Assembly: GCA_965240325.2 (NCBI GenBank) | Contig: OZ251246.1 | Location: 930,001 to 994,000 of the forward strand | Length of the DNA: 64,000 nucleotides | From: Rebecca billardiae RCC1528 | Lineage: Eukaryota; Haptophyta | Direction: 5' to 3' | Shown here: positions 1 through 10,456 of the stretch, in pieces | Layout: each line of letters starts with the position of its first letter | How positions within the stretch are numbered: the first letter of the stretch is position 1 | Program-made: the position numbers and the translations under genes | The notes under the pieces: model-generated | Told to the model about the DNA's origin: nothing | What the model saw: the letters and a program-made list of their open reading frames with translations, nothing else | The model's database searches: none

Positions 1-1
1 C

Positions 2-532
2 CCCAAGCCCAAGCTCAGCACCGCTAACCTCACGCACGTGCCTCTGGACGCGGTGTACCACCTCGAGGGGCTGGCGCGCGTGCCGCCCGAGCGCACGCCG
101 CCCCTCTCGGCGGCCGCGCCGCCGCCGGCCCAGGCGTCCGCCAAGGCCAAGGGTGCGCGAGGTCGTCGTCCGCTTCGTCCGGCAGCGGGCGGAGAGATGC
201 CCGAGGAGGTGCGCGCGCAGCTGCGCAGCACGACGTGGCGCGCGCTGCCCGCGCTCACGCCCGCGGCGCCCGCGGCGGAGGGCGCGCCGCCGCCGCGCGC
301 GGTGCACGCCAGTGGCACGCTCCTGCTCCCGCACCTGCACGCGGGCGCTACCCACGCCGCCGCCCTGAGCGCAGAGCAGCGCGCGTGCGTCGTCTCGCGC
401 GAGGACCTGGGCCGGGAGCTGCAGCGCCAGCTGTGCGCGCACTACGCGCAAGACTACGTGTGCTTTGACTACCCGCTGCCGCCCGAGTGCCAGCCGCCCT
501 CGTCAGTGCGAGTGCGAGGCAGTGAACAGTGA
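2..532 (+). CDS. 3' end of an unrecognised gene (possible secretory transferase C-terminus)
   Basis: An open frame runs in from the left edge and stops with TGA at 530-532, so this is the C-terminal part (about 176 residues) of a larger protein. The first half is low-complexity Ala/Pro-rich. The last ~50 residues are more ordered and end with YAQDYVCFDYPLPPEC. An aromatic/acidic 'Y-x2-D-x3-F-x-Y' tail of this kind occurs near the C-terminus of some Golgi carbohydrate sulfotransferases and related transferases. That resemblance is weak and from memory of the family style only, so I do not assign a function. The frame codes until the stop with no splice-like interruption, but an upstream intron boundary close to position 1 cannot be excluded. 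The bases after the stop lose the Ala/Arg codon pattern. Confidence 0.5.
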   Translation, partial: PKPKLSTANLTHVPLDAVYHLEGLARVPPERTPPLSAAAPPPAQASAKAKGARGRRPLRPAAGGEMPEEVRAQLRSTTWRALPALTPAAPAAEGAPPPRAVHASGTLLLPHLHAGATHAAALSAEQRACVVSREDLGRELQRQLCAHYAQDYVCFDYPLPPECQPPSSVRVRGSEQ

Positions 533-1605
533 TCCCGGGGCCGTCGATCGCCGCCAGTGAACGAATGATATAGTAGCTAGAGTGATGCAGCGGCGCGCAG
601 AGTGAGAGTGCAATCACTAATCAGATACAGAACGCCTGCTACGAATCTAAAGCGGCCTATATACTGCCCGGGCTATGGCACCGGCGCCATGCAAGTGACG
701 GCCACGGGCGCGGATGATATTCGGCGGCCCGCGCGTATTGCAGCCCGCTGCTAGGCGGCCATATGCCTATGGCCGATGGATAGCGCGGTCGACCAGCCAA
801 CTCTGGCCGATGGGTATTCGGGCTGATGGGGCCCTGTCCGGCGGCCGGACCGCCGGAGGCCCGCGCCGGCCGCACGGCGGCACGGCGCCACCGCGGGCGC
901 GTGCGGGGCCGGCCGGCCCGCCGCGCGCGGCGCGCCGCGCGCGGGTGGCCGCGTACGTGCGCGCGCCGCGCCCGGCGCGGGCTGCAGCAGTGAGCAGCAC
1001 TAGTTAGTACTCGGTCGAGTTATCATCCGCGACTACTCATCAGCACGCGCGGTCGCGTAGTCCGAGAGGGCGGCCCCGGGGCTCGGCCGACCCAACTGGC
1101 GGACTTGTTGAGCTCCAGTGGCGCGCGGTCTCGACCAGACCGCGAGGCCGAGCCGCTTGGCAGGTGCGGCATGTGTAGTATGCACAGCACTGTGACTGTG
1201 ACTGTATTATGAGTGCTCGTGAGTCCGACTCCGCCTCCGGGTCGGCGGGTGACGCGAAGAGACTCCGAGAGAGTGCCACTACTACGTGACTCAGTGAGAC
1301 GGCCCGGAACTTTCCCGCCCGGATCACTGCTTCGCCGAGGCCTCAGATATGATTGATCGTCACGTCGTCGCGACGAGCTATAGTCATCATCATTGACGGT
1401 GCTGATGATGATGACGCGGCCGGCGGGCCATGCGGCATGCCACATGGTCATGCCCTGCGCACAGCCCAGCACGCGCAGCTGGCAGCGGGGCTGGCGCGGC
1501 GCATTGTGCGCGCGCGCTGCCAAGCCGCCAAGCTGCAGATCAAGCCATTTGCATTGCTTGGCCACGCGCGCGAGTGTATGCCCGGCCGCGCGGCGCCACT
1601 GTCAA
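533..1605. other. Intergenic, no gene seen
   Basis: Between two convergent gene ends. The frames that stay open here are arginine/alanine-rich products of GC bias and do not resemble proteins. No RNA gene or element with paired ends was recognised. Confidence 0.6.
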
Positions 1606-2726
1606 TCACGCCGCCTTGGGCTTGCCCGCTTGCCGCGCGCCGCGCGCGCCGCCCGCCTTGCCCGCGAGCAGCGCGTCCTCCGCGCCGTCCACCACCCACG
1701 CGTGCTCCGTCAGCGTGAGGTTCTCCTTCTCAGCCTCGAAGTTCTTCTTGTTGTCCACGGGCTGGCCGGGCATGCCGCCGCCGCCCGGCATCCCGCCCAT
1801 GCTCTGCTGCATCAGCACCGCGTCGTCCGCCTGGTTGTCGCCCAGCACGAGCTGGAAGAGCCCGCGCATGCCGAACATCACCAGGAAGTACCTGCACGCG
1901 CGCGCGCACGCAGCCGCACACGCGGTGTGTGAGAGAGATGGAGAGCGGGGCCGCAGCGGCGCGCGCGCGGAGCGGCGCGCCGGGGCGCGCGCGCTCAGCC
2001 TCTCCGGGGGTAGCGCCAGGACGCAGAGGCGGCGGCCGCGCGTGCGCCGCTCGCGCGCACCGCGCGCCGATGCGCGCCCGCCGTGTCGCCCCGCACGCTC
2101 GCCCCCACCCCGCCCGACGCATGCCGCCCCGTGCGCGCGCGCGCGCAACGCCGCACCAGCCCGCGGCCGCGCGCGCGCGCGCGCGCGCTGTGCGCGTGCG
2201 CGGCGCACCAGGAGAGCGAGGTCACGTAGGACACGTCGAGGGAGGCGAGCGGGATGCCGCGCTGCAGCATGGTCTTGAAGGAGGGCGTGAGCGGGAACGG
2301 GATCTTCACGAGCACGAACCCCGAGAAGAAGTAGTTGACGATGCCCATCATGAAGACCTGCGGCACCATCATCGCCATGTTGCCCTTCATCATGTTCTGC
2401 ATCATGTCCGGGTCGGAGAGCATCGCCATGGCGTTGGCCTGCGAGTCGAGCTTCGCGGCGAAGACGCCGGTCTCGGGGTGCGCGAAGTGCTGCCGCCTCG
2501 CCGCGAACGCGCCGTACGGGATGTGCTTGCAGTTGGCGCGCAGCCGGCGCGAGCGACCGAGGTCCATCGTCTGCTTGAGCACCGCCTTGTCGCCGCCCTT
2601 CCCGCCTTCGCTCTTGAGGAGGAGCGTGACGTTGTGCCGCAGGATGCCCATGAAGAACATGAGCAGCACGATCGGGATGAACACCCAGTCCCTGATCGCC
2701 GGGTCGATCACAAGGTCGTGCTCCAT
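1606..2726 (-). CDS. EMC3: ER membrane protein complex subunit 3 (EMC3/TMEM111)
   Basis: Two exons: 2726-2209 and 1891-1606, joined across a 317-bp GTGCGC...GCAG intron, giving 267 residues against about 261 in animals. EMC3 is a polytopic ER protein of the Oxa1/YidC superfamily (DUF106). In the EMC it helps insert tail-anchored and multipass membrane proteins. The family order is clear. An N-terminal LVIDPAIRDWVFIPIVLLMF segment forms the first membrane helix. RHNVTLLLKS and a Met-rich MMQNMMKGN stretch follow. Then come the FSGFVLVKIPFPLTPSFK loop and DVSYVTSLSW, spliced to YFLVMFGMRGLF. A Gly/Met-rich cytosolic tail ends in LTLTEHAWVVDGAEDALL. The start is the ATG at 2726, because upstream in-frame codons are only GTG. 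The gene is divergent from the glycosyltransferase gene, with starts 78 bp apart. Confidence 0.95.
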
Positions 2727-2803
2727 CGCGCCGCTCGCAGCGCCGCGCTTGAGGCGCTGGCGACTGCTCTCGGGCGCGGCGGCCACTTCCACGCGCTGCA
2801 GCT
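2727..2803. promoter_or_regulatory. Shared divergent promoter region of EMC3 and the HPAT-like gene
   Basis: The two ATG codons point away from each other with only 77 bp between them (128 bp if the glycosyltransferase starts at 2855). Any core promoter elements must therefore be shared or lie within the 5' UTRs. No TATA box is visible in this GC-rich stretch. Confidence 0.45.
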
Positions 2804-3961
2804 ATGAAGAGCGCGCAAAGGACTGCAAAGCTTGTGGGGGCAGGCCGGCGCACGATGGCGGGCGGTGGATCCCGGCGCAGCGATGGCATGCTTTTGGGCA
2901 CACTCGTGCTCGTCATCGTGTGCGCCGCGTTCCTGTACACGTCGGGCTCGCTGCAGCACACGACCGAAGCGCACGTCGAGGTGACGACGCTGCGCGAGGT
3001 GCGCGACTCGCGCCAGCTCATCCAGCAGGCAGCGCTCGCGGCGGCGGGCGAAGATGCGGACGACGACTTGGGCGACGGCGCGGCGGCGGCGGCGGCGGCG
3101 GCGGTGCCCGTGGCGGCGGAGCCGGGTGGTGGTGCGACGGCCGCCGCCGGCGCGCCGGGCGGGTGCGGCCGCGAGCTCAAGCCGTACCACGTCCTCATCA
3201 CCTCGTCGTCTGGCGCGTACCAGCAGTGGCAGACGCGCATCATGTATTATCACGTCGTCGAGATCAAGCGGACGCAGGGGCCGTGCGGCGAGATCGGCGG
3301 GATCACGCGGCTGCTCACGATGCCCGGCGGGCGGCCCGACGAGCTGATGGACGTGATGCCCACGTACGTCGTCACCGAGCTCAAGCCGGGCGCGGAGGAC
3401 CTCGGGTTTGTCGTGATGAACCGGCCGCACTCGGTGCGCGCGCTGCTGCGCGACGCGGAGGCGGCGGCGCGGCTGATCAAGGAGGAGTACGTGATGATCG
3501 CCGAGACGGACCACGTCTGGCTCAGGCCGGTGGTCAACGTCGCCACGCCCACCGTGCCGCTCGCCTACCACTTTGGCTACATGTGCGCTGCGCCGCGCTG
3601 CGCGCGCCGGAGCGAGCTCGGGCTCGATCTCGATCTCGAGATCGAGATCGAGATCGAGCCCCCGTGGGCGCGAGGGGGCGCGCGCCGGACGGGCGCGCGC
3701 GCGGGGGCGCGCGGAGCGAGCGCCGACGCGCGCGCTCCTGCGCCCCGCCGCGCGGCGCCCCGCCCCGGCGCGCGCGCAGGGAGGCCCACTTCCGCGCGCC
3801 GTTGATCGACCGCTTCTGCGCGGGCGCGTCCAAGACGATGGACCCGGTGGGGCCGTCCCCGCTGCTCGTCTCGGTGCAGCAGCTGAGCGCGCTGGTGGAC
3901 GGGTGGAACGAGACGTCGCACACGCTCAAGGTGCGCGCACCGCGGGGCTGGCGTGCGGCGC

Positions 3962-4009
<48 letters not shown>

Positions 4010-6508
4010 TGCTGGGCGCGTGCCCGGCCGAGCGGTGATGCGCGCGCTGCCACTGCCGCGCGCTCCGCGCCCCGCGCCGCGCGCCGCCGCGGCAGACGGA
4101 CCCGGACGCGGACTCGCAGCTGGGCTGGGTGCTGGAGATGTGGGGGTACAGCATCAGCACCGCGTGCGCGGGGATCCGGCACGCCGTCAGCGCCACGCTG
4201 CAGTTCGAGGGCGGCTCGATCGGCTCGCACGACCGGCCGCTGCTCGGCGTGTACGACATTGTGCACTACACCTACGGCATGGAGTACTCGGCTGCAGGCG
4301 TGCCGATGGAGCTGCAGGTGCGCACGGCGCGCGGGGCGGGGAGGGGAGGGGGGCGGGGAGGGGTGCACTACACCTACGGCATGGAGTACTCGGCTGCAGG
4401 CGTGCCGATGGAGCTGCAGGTGCGCACGGCGCGCGGGGCGGGGAGGGGAGGGGGGCGGGGAGGGGTGCACTACACCTACGGCATGGAGTACTCGGCTGCA
4501 GGCGTGCCGATGGAGCTGCAGGTGCGCACGGCGCGCGGGGCGGGGAGGGGAGGGGGGCGGGGAGGGGTGCACTACACCTACGGCACGCAGTACTCGGCGG
4601 CGGGCGCGCCGATGGAGCTGCGCGTGCGCACGGCGCGCGGGGCGGGGTACGGGCACGGGCGTGGAGCTGCAAGTGGGGCACGGTGGCACGGCCTCACGGC
4701 TGCGTGGCTGCGCGCGCATGCAGGGCCCAGGGGCTTAGGGTTAGGGTTTAGGGTTTCGGGTTCGGCCCAGGGGCGCGCGTGGCGGCAGTGGCGGCGCACT
4801 GGCCCACGCGGCACCCGCGCGCGCGCACAGGGGGGCGCACCTGCGCCCGCGCAGTACGCCAGGCGCGCCTGCTGACACGAGCCACGCCGCTCCCCGGCAG
4901 GTGGGGCACTGGTCTCTGGACAAGCGGCACTACGGCGGCTCGTACCCGCCCCTCGGCCTCTCCCCGCCGCCGCGCTGCGCGGACGAGCGCGCGCGCGTGC
5001 TCACCGCCGCCTTCAACAACGCGTCGGCCAACCAGCGCGCGGTTGGGCTGCCGCCGTGGCCGGAGGCCGGCGGCGGCGGCGAGCTGCGCGACGGCAGCGG
5101 CACGCGCGTGCGCATTGGCTCGGACACGTGGCACGTGCGGCCGGAGCAGCTGCCGGTGAGCGCCGCGGTGCTCGAGCACTCGGCGCTCGCGCGCACGCTG
5201 CTCGGCACCGGGCCGTGGCGGTGGCAGGGCGCGGGCTGCTGCGGCGGCGGCGAGGCGGACACAGACGGCGCGTCCGGCGTGTCCCTCTTCTTCATGCGAG
5301 ACGGCTTCGTCTGGTCGGAGATGGGCTCGGGCACGTGGCGCGTGCAGGGCGCTGCGGCCGCGGACGGCGGCGGCGCCGCGGCTGCAGCGGAGGCCGAGGC
5401 CGAGGTCGCCATCGTCGACTTCATCGGCCAGACCTCCAGGCTCACGTTCACACTCGAGCCGGGCGGCGGCGGTGACGGCGGCGGAGGGGGCTGGTCGTTC
5501 CGGTCGTCCGTCGTCGAGCTGAGCGCGCGCGCACAGCGCGGCGCGGCGGGCGGCGCGGCGGGCAAGGGCACGCTCGAGGCGCCGCCGGCCGTGCTCGCGC
5601 GCTGGGCGCCGCCCGTGCCGCCGCCGCCGCCGCTCGCGCGCGCGCGAGTCGACGGCGGCGCGGGCGCGGAGGAGACGGTGGCAGCGGCCAGGCTGCAGGG
5701 CTCCGGATTCTACCGGACCTGGGGCTGCCTGCTGCGCGCGGGCGTGGCGTGGCGCGGGAGGCACGCGATCGACGAGTGGCAGCTGTGGCGCGTGCGCGCA
5801 GACCCGCACGCGCCCGACCCGGCGGCACGCGGCGTGGGCGGCAGCGTGCACTCGGCGAGCATGGCGACGGGCGTCGGCCTCGGCCGCGCGACCGACCAGC
5901 CGGGCGGCTGGGGCGAGGGCGTGCTGCTCGAGCTGCTGCCGCTCTCGCGCGGCGCGGAGGTGCCCACCTCCGCGTGGGCGGCGCCGCCCGCCGCCGCGCC
6001 CGCCGCGGCCGCCGCGCCGCCCCTCGCCACCCTCGACTTCGTGCGCTGCTGGGCGTTTGTCGAGAGCTCGATGCCCGCGGGCCGGCCGCCGCACGAGTGG
6101 GTGATCCCAGCCGCCGCCAAGCGCGTGATCCCCGGCTGCTCGGGCACGCTGCCCAAGCTCGGCCGCTTCCTGGGCGAGGGCCACGAGCTCGCGCAGTGGC
6201 TGCTCCACCCGAGCAACAAGCCGGGCTGGGCGTGGGCCGGGATCAAGGGCATGCACTTTGAGCCCGAGGGCGTGCTCACCACGCCGTGGGGCCACGGCTC
6301 GTGGGGCCTCGTGCCCGGCCACGACGGCCAGCTCGCGTTCGCAAACTTCGCCGCGCAGGTGCACGTCCTCGACTTTGGGCGCGGCGCGGCGGCGGCGGCG
6401 AAGGCGGCGATCGGTGGCGGCGAGGGCGGCCCGCCCGGCCCCTCGCGCTTCCACTCGAGCCGCTGCTCGGACGGTGAGAACGTCGAGGGGCTGCGCGTGA
6501 CCGAATGA
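2804..6508 (+). CDS. HPAT-like (hydroxyproline O-arabinosyltransferase family) type II glycosyltransferase with a long C-terminal extension
   Basis: Four exons by phase: 2804-3582, 3780-3930, 4096-4317 and 4901-6508. This gives about 919 residues from ATG 2804, or 902 from ATG 2855. An N-terminal anchor (MLLGTLVLVIVCAAFLY) predicts a type II Golgi protein. Family landmarks occur in order: YHVLITSSSGAYQQWQTRIM, GEIGGITRLL, MPTYVVTEL, a DxD-like ETDH in YVMIAETDHVWLRPV, QLGWVLEMWGY, IVHYTYGMEYS and VGHWSLDKRHYGG. These match plant HPAT/RDN1 and the related peptidyl-serine galactosyltransferases, which glycosylate secreted hydroxyproline- or serine-containing proteins. About 500 further residues (from about 5080) are a C-terminal extension that I do not recognise. 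It carries repeated W/G motifs and Cys residues. The end of exon 3 is part of a 102-bp tandem repeat described separately, so the exact splice pattern there is open. Confidence 0.85.
3620..3661. repeat. GATC-rich hairpin inside intron 1 of the HPAT-like gene
   Basis: An interrupted palindrome of hexamer units (GGGCTCGATCTCGATCT paired with its complement, 8-base centre). It lies in the intron between 3583 and 3779 and should form a stable stem in the pre-mRNA. Confidence 0.8.
3963..4000. repeat. (TC)n microsatellite in intron 2 of the HPAT-like gene
   Basis: Nineteen uninterrupted TC dinucleotides within intron 3931-4095. They supply a polypyrimidine tract on the coding strand, some 95 bases before the acceptor. 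Confidence 0.95.
4261..4668 (+). repeat. 102-bp in-frame tandem repeat spanning an exon end and its splice donor (4 copies)
   Basis: Copies start at 4261, 4363, 4465 and 4567. By eye copies 1-3 are identical and copy 4 is diverged and shorter. Each unit holds the VHYTYGMEYSAAGVPMELQ coding end of exon 3, then a GTGCGC donor and a purine-rich GGGGAGGGG tract. Because 102 is divisible by 3 and no stop intervenes, the frame stays open through all copies. Splicing from any of the first three donors to 4901 keeps the frame. Confidence 0.95.
4735..4760 (+). repeat. Interstitial telomere-like tract
   Basis: TTAGGGTTAGGGTTTAGGG followed by TTTCGGG lies in the intron of the HPAT-like gene, just downstream of the 102-bp repeat array. 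It mixes TTAGGG and TTTAGGG units. Confidence 0.8.
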
Positions 6509-7199
6509 TGATGATATATATAAGAACGTGACGACATATTGACGACGCGCGCGGCGATGACGCGGCGGCGGTCGCCCAGCATCGTAGTCGTAGATATCGT
6601 CGTCGGTATCGCCTCGTCATCGTCAGCATCGCGTCGTAGTAGCAGTGACGATAGTCTTAGTCAGCAGTCAGCTGTCAGGAGTCGTCTCCCGACTCTAGCT
6701 CTGAGAAGCACTGCGTGCCGGCTGGCCTCGGATCATGATGGCAGTGATGGCTAATACGATGCCGCTGTGCTGATGCGCGCGCGCACTCATCAGCGACAGC
6801 AGCATGCATCGTCATCATCAATAAAATATTGACGATATATATATATATTAATTAAAGACATATATATATATATATATATGAATAAACGGCACTCGCAGCT
6901 GTTCGCTCGTCGTCACGTAGATCGACACGAGTACAGTACGTAGTCAACGTCAGTCACTACCGCCAGACGACACCAGCATATCATCAGCCGATCGATATAC
7001 TACCGGCCGCCCTGACGTGAGTGACGATACGCATCGGGCGGGCTATGCCTAGTAACATGCGCGTCGTAGCAGCTAGCAGTATAGACGATAGAAATCGTCA
7101 TTGTCCCGGGGGCGTTGGGCTCGGCAGCAGCGCAGCGCACTGCTGCGCCATCACACTGCCCGGACCATGACTGTTGTCAATACTACGTGATGACGATGC
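6509..7199. other. Intergenic, AT-rich in part
   Basis: Contains (AT)n runs around 6834-6880 and an AATAAA-like hexamer near 6820 that might serve the upstream gene. No coding frame with protein-like composition was seen. Confidence 0.6.
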
Positions 7200-7800
7200 C
7201 CGACGCCTGATACCGGCTTGCCCGACTTCGCACCACGCACGGCAGTGCGGCTTGTGTGCCTTCCACGCGTACCGCAGGTGCGGTCGTGCGAGCAGAAGAC
7301 CGCAACGCGGCACCGGTCGCACTTCTTTAGAACACGGACGCCGGCTTGGCACACACCACGCAGCACTTGGACGCCACGTCGCGATCGCCGGCCAACGTCG
7401 ACAGCTCAGTGCTCAGGTCGAAGGAGCTGTCGAGCTGGTGGGCTTGGCGCAGCAGCCGCGCGCCCTCCTCCATACCGCGCTGCGCTCCCTCGCCAGCGAG
7501 CAGCAGCATCCCAAGACTGGCGAGACAGAGGCCCATAGGCCGCTCGTGCACGTCACCACTTACGGCCAGCCGGTACCAGCGCACCGCCTCGGCAGAGTCG
7601 CGGCACGCCTGTGCCAAATTGGTAGCACAGGCCTACATTGAACTGCGCGCCTGCATCGCCCTGCTCGGCCGCCAGCAGAAACCAGCGCGCCGCCTCGGCC
7701 CAGTCCTATGGCACGCCCTTGTCATATTAATAGCACCAGCCTAGACTAAGCTGCACACATTCGAGTTGCCCTGCTCGGCCGCCAGCCGGTACCAGCGTAT
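7200..7800 (-). pseudogene. Broken Sel1-repeat/MYND-finger gene copy
   Basis: Read on the minus strand, this is a damaged relative of the intact gene at 8256-9239. Sel1-type remnants (WYRLAVSGD, AGEGAQRGMEEGARLLRQAH) run into CCVVCAKPAS. The MYND cysteines then continue in another frame as LKKCDRCRVAVFCSH, and in a third frame as WKAHKPHCRAWCE. At least two frameshifts therefore cut the zinc finger. A stop follows PASVF at about 7327. Upstream Sel1 units between 7620 and 7800 are degenerate. The order of segments matches the intact neighbour, which suggests a tandem duplication followed by decay. It could be a transcribed remnant, but no continuous protein is possible. Confidence 0.8.
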
Positions 7801-8255
7801 ACGGCTAGATTGTCGATGCAGATACATGCTGCTGACAAGGTCGAGTGCCGCTGTTGAGTGTTGTCCAGCTCAAAGCTGTGAACCGACTTTGGCAACTCGC
7901 GCCACGCCCACGGGCACCGACAGACGCCACCGTGTGACCGTGGCCCGACTACGGGCCGGGGCACGGACGGTCGTGCGCCTCGTGCGGCACGGTGCGCGGC
8001 GCGTGTGCGGAGTGTGGCTGTGGTCTGATGTGACTCTGACAAGAGACATATACGAACACAACCATCAAATAGTTATTCATCTGAAAACCGTCATATATAT
8101 ATATATGATAGATATAAAAAATTAAATCGGTGCACCGCGCAGGCCAGAGTCAAGCGCGTTTCACACGTGCAGACGGCCATCGGCCCGGCGTGTGGACCGT
8201 CCTGCTCGTATGCTGTATGACGTATCACTGCTGCATCTCCCGGGGATGACTGTCG
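7801..8255. other. Spacer between broken and intact Sel1/MYND copies
   Basis: Includes an (AT)n run near 8092-8106. No gene seen. The base composition drops in GC relative to the coding parts. Confidence 0.55.
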
Positions 8256-9239
8256 TCAGCACGTGCCTGCTGCCTGATGGGCTTCTTCGCACCACGCGCG
8301 GCAGTGCGGCTTGTGCGCCTTCCACGCTTGCCGCAGGTGGTCGTGTGAGCAGAAGACCGCGACGCGGCACCTGTCGCACTTCTTCAGACCACGGCCCGTC
8401 TTGGCACACACCATGCAACACTTGGACACCACGTTGCGATCCGCCGCAAACTTCAAAAGCTTAGTGCTCAGGTCGCTGACGGCGGAGGTGTCACACTCGT
8501 GGGCTTGGCGCAGTAGCCGCGCGCCCTCCTCCACGTCGCGCTGCGCTCCCTCGCCAGCGAGCAGCAGCATCCCAAGGCTGCCGAGACAGACGCTGCGATG
8601 AGCATTAGTAAGGTAATCTGGCATGATGCCACAGATGTCACCATATACGGCGAGCCGGTGCCAGCGCACCGCCTCGGCAGAGTCCTGCGGTACGCCATCG
8701 CCCGACAAGTAGCACCTGCCCAAATAGTGCTGAGCATCTGCGCAGCCCTGCTCGGCCGCCAGCCGATACCAGCGCACCGCCTCGGCCATGTCCTGTGGCA
8801 CGCCCTTGCCATCGCGGTAAGCCAGGCCCAGCGTGAACTGCGAATCTGTATTGCCCTGCTCGGCCGCCAGCCGGTACCAGCGCACCGCCTCGGCAGAGTC
8901 CTGTGGCACGCCCTGGCCAAGTTGGTAGCACGAGCCCAGAATAGACTGCGCATCTGCGTGGCCCTGCTCGGCCGCCAGCCGGTACCAACGCACGGCCTCC
9001 GCAGCGTCTTGAGCCAGCCCGAACAGGCCGCGGTGATGAAGGGCACCGAGCTTGTACTGCGCGTCCGCCAGCCCGCACTTGGCAGCGACGCGATACAGAT
9101 GAATCGCCTCGCGCGCGTCCGCTGCGACGCCGTCTCCGGAGGCGAGGCGATCGGCCAGAAGCAGCGCGGCGCGCCCGTCGCCTCGTGCTGATTTGCGCCG
9201 AAGCAGACCCAGCGCGGCGGCGCGAGAGCGCTCCTCCAT
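8256..9239 (-). CDS. Sel1-like repeat protein with C-terminal MYND zinc finger
   Basis: Single exon, 327 residues from the ATG at 9239; the open frame extends upstream but only with non-ATG codons and low-complexity sequence. Residues ~20-205 hold about five Sel1-like repeats of ~36 residues. The clearest units read AEAVRWYRLAAEQG-x-ADAQ followed by LG-x-C/A-Y-x2-G-x-GVPQD, and they are repeated at the DNA level with a 108-bp period. Residues ~285-325 form a MYND finger (CMVCAK...KKCDRCRVAVFCS...WKAHKPHC). Sel1 repeats are alpha-solenoid protein-binding modules, and MYND fingers bind proline-rich partners. Sel1+MYND proteins are common, expanded and functionally uncharacterised in several algae. 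The family may be evolving by local duplication, given the broken copy beside it. The promoter side is occupied by a foldback element starting about 105 bp upstream. Confidence 0.85.
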   Translation of the reverse strand: MEERSRAAALGLLRRKSARGDGRAALLLADRLASGDGVAADAREAIHLYRVAAKCGLADAQYKLGALHHRGLFGLAQDAAEAVRWYRLAAEQGHADAQSILGSCYQLGQGVPQDSAEAVRWYRLAAEQGNTDSQFTLGLAYRDGKGVPQDMAEAVRWYRLAAEQGCADAQHYLGRCYLSGDGVPQDSAEAVRWHRLAVYGDICGIMPDYLTNAHRSVCLGSLGMLLLAGEGAQRDVEEGARLLRQAHECDTSAVSDLSTKLLKFAADRNVVSKCCMVCAKTGRGLKKCDRCRVAVFCSHDHLRQAWKAHKPHCRAWCEEAHQAAGTC

Positions 9240-9343
9240 CCGCGCCGCCCGTGGGCGAGTGCGAGGCGGTGGGAGGCGGCGACCAGTAGGTAGCCAAGCC
9301 AGACGACCGGTGCACGACTGGCCAAGCCGAGACCGGACTTGAC

Positions 9344-9740
9344 CAAGGGGAGTCAGGGTACAGCACGTCCAGTTGGGCTGCAGCTGGAGCTTGGGTCCAA
9401 AAGCTTCCCGCGGCGCAGCGGCACTCGCCGCCGCCGCCGCCGTCGAGGGGCGGTTGTGGCGCGCACGGCGTGAGCCGCTGCGGGCGCTGAGGTGCGCGCG
9501 ACGGCGGCGCGCCCGGCGGCGCTGCTGTAGGAGGCCTCTGCCCTCCTCTCTGCCCCGCGCGCTTCGCTCGTCGTCGCCGTCTCCGCGCCTGCGACTCAGC
9601 GCGCACGCGAGCGCCGCACCGCCCGGCCGCCGGGGCAATCTCAGCCGTGACTGCGCATGTGCGTCGCGACCTGGTCGGCCCAGCGCGCGAGGCGCGTGTG
9701 GGCGAGGTAGGGCCAGTATGGGCGCGCGCCATGCCGCCTC
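9344..9740 (+). repeat. Left arm of foldback element 1
   Basis: Reverse complement of 10060-10456 and of the same length. It lies 105 bp upstream of the Sel1/MYND start codon. Confidence 0.9.
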
Positions 9741-10059
9741 TAGTAACCATCAGAGCGTACATCAGGAGACTGAGCACGCGTGTCTGGTTGGCCGCTTGGA
9801 CTGTGTTCAAGCAATGCACGGGCCATCGTCGAGGCGATTTCGAGGCACTCAGTCAAAACGCCAGTTCCGCGCGCAGACGACCTGGACGAGAGCCACTGAC
9901 GATGTATGTTTCGAACGATCACAAAAGGCTCTGCAACTATGGCGTCTGTACGCCTACTGCCTCGATCGTGCACACTGACGTCTGCGCTTGGGTGCCGCAT
10001 GTTTGTCAACGTTGTCGACAGAGGTGCAAGGCCCGCGACATGCCCACCGGCGCAAGGTC

Positions 10060-10456
10060 GAGGCGGCATGGCGCGCGCCCATACTGGCCCTACCTCGCCC
10101 ACACGCGCCTCGCGCGCTGGGCCGACCAGGTCGCGACGCACATGCGCAGTCACGGCTGAGATTGCCCCGGCGGCCGGGCGGTGCCGCGCTCGCGTGCGCG
10201 CTGAGTCGCAGGCGCGGAGACGGCGACGACGAGCGAAGCGCGCGGGGCAGAGAGGAGGGCAGTGGCCTCCTACAGCAGCGCCGCCGGGCGCGCCGCCGTC
10301 GCGCGCACCTCAGCGCCCGCAGCGGCTCACGCCGTGCGCGCCACAACCGCCCCTCGACGGCGGCGGCGGCGGCGAGTGCCGCTGCGCCGCGGGAAGCTTT
10401 TGGACCCAAGCTCCAGCTGCAGCCCAACTGGACGTGCTGTACCCTGACTCCCCTTG
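10060..10456 (-). repeat. Right arm of foldback element 1
   Basis: Reverse complement of 9344-9740. Identity ends abruptly at both the inner edge (GCCGCCTC) and the outer edge (CAAGGGG). Confidence 0.9.

Larger units (their letters stand above)
9344..10456. mobile_element. Foldback element 1 (two ~397-bp inverted arms, 319-bp centre)
   Basis: Arms 9344-9740 and 10060-10456 are near-perfect reverse complements. For example, the CAAGGGGAGTCAGGGTACAG end at 9344 is mirrored at 10456. One visible substitution lies in the GGAGGCCTCTGCCC segment. The 319-bp centre (9741-10059) is not repeated and is lower in GC. No transposase frame was recognised. The arm sequence is related to that of the second foldback element at 34890-36001. 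Transcription through it would give a ~400-bp RNA duplex. I could not identify a flanking target-site duplication. Confidence 0.85.
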
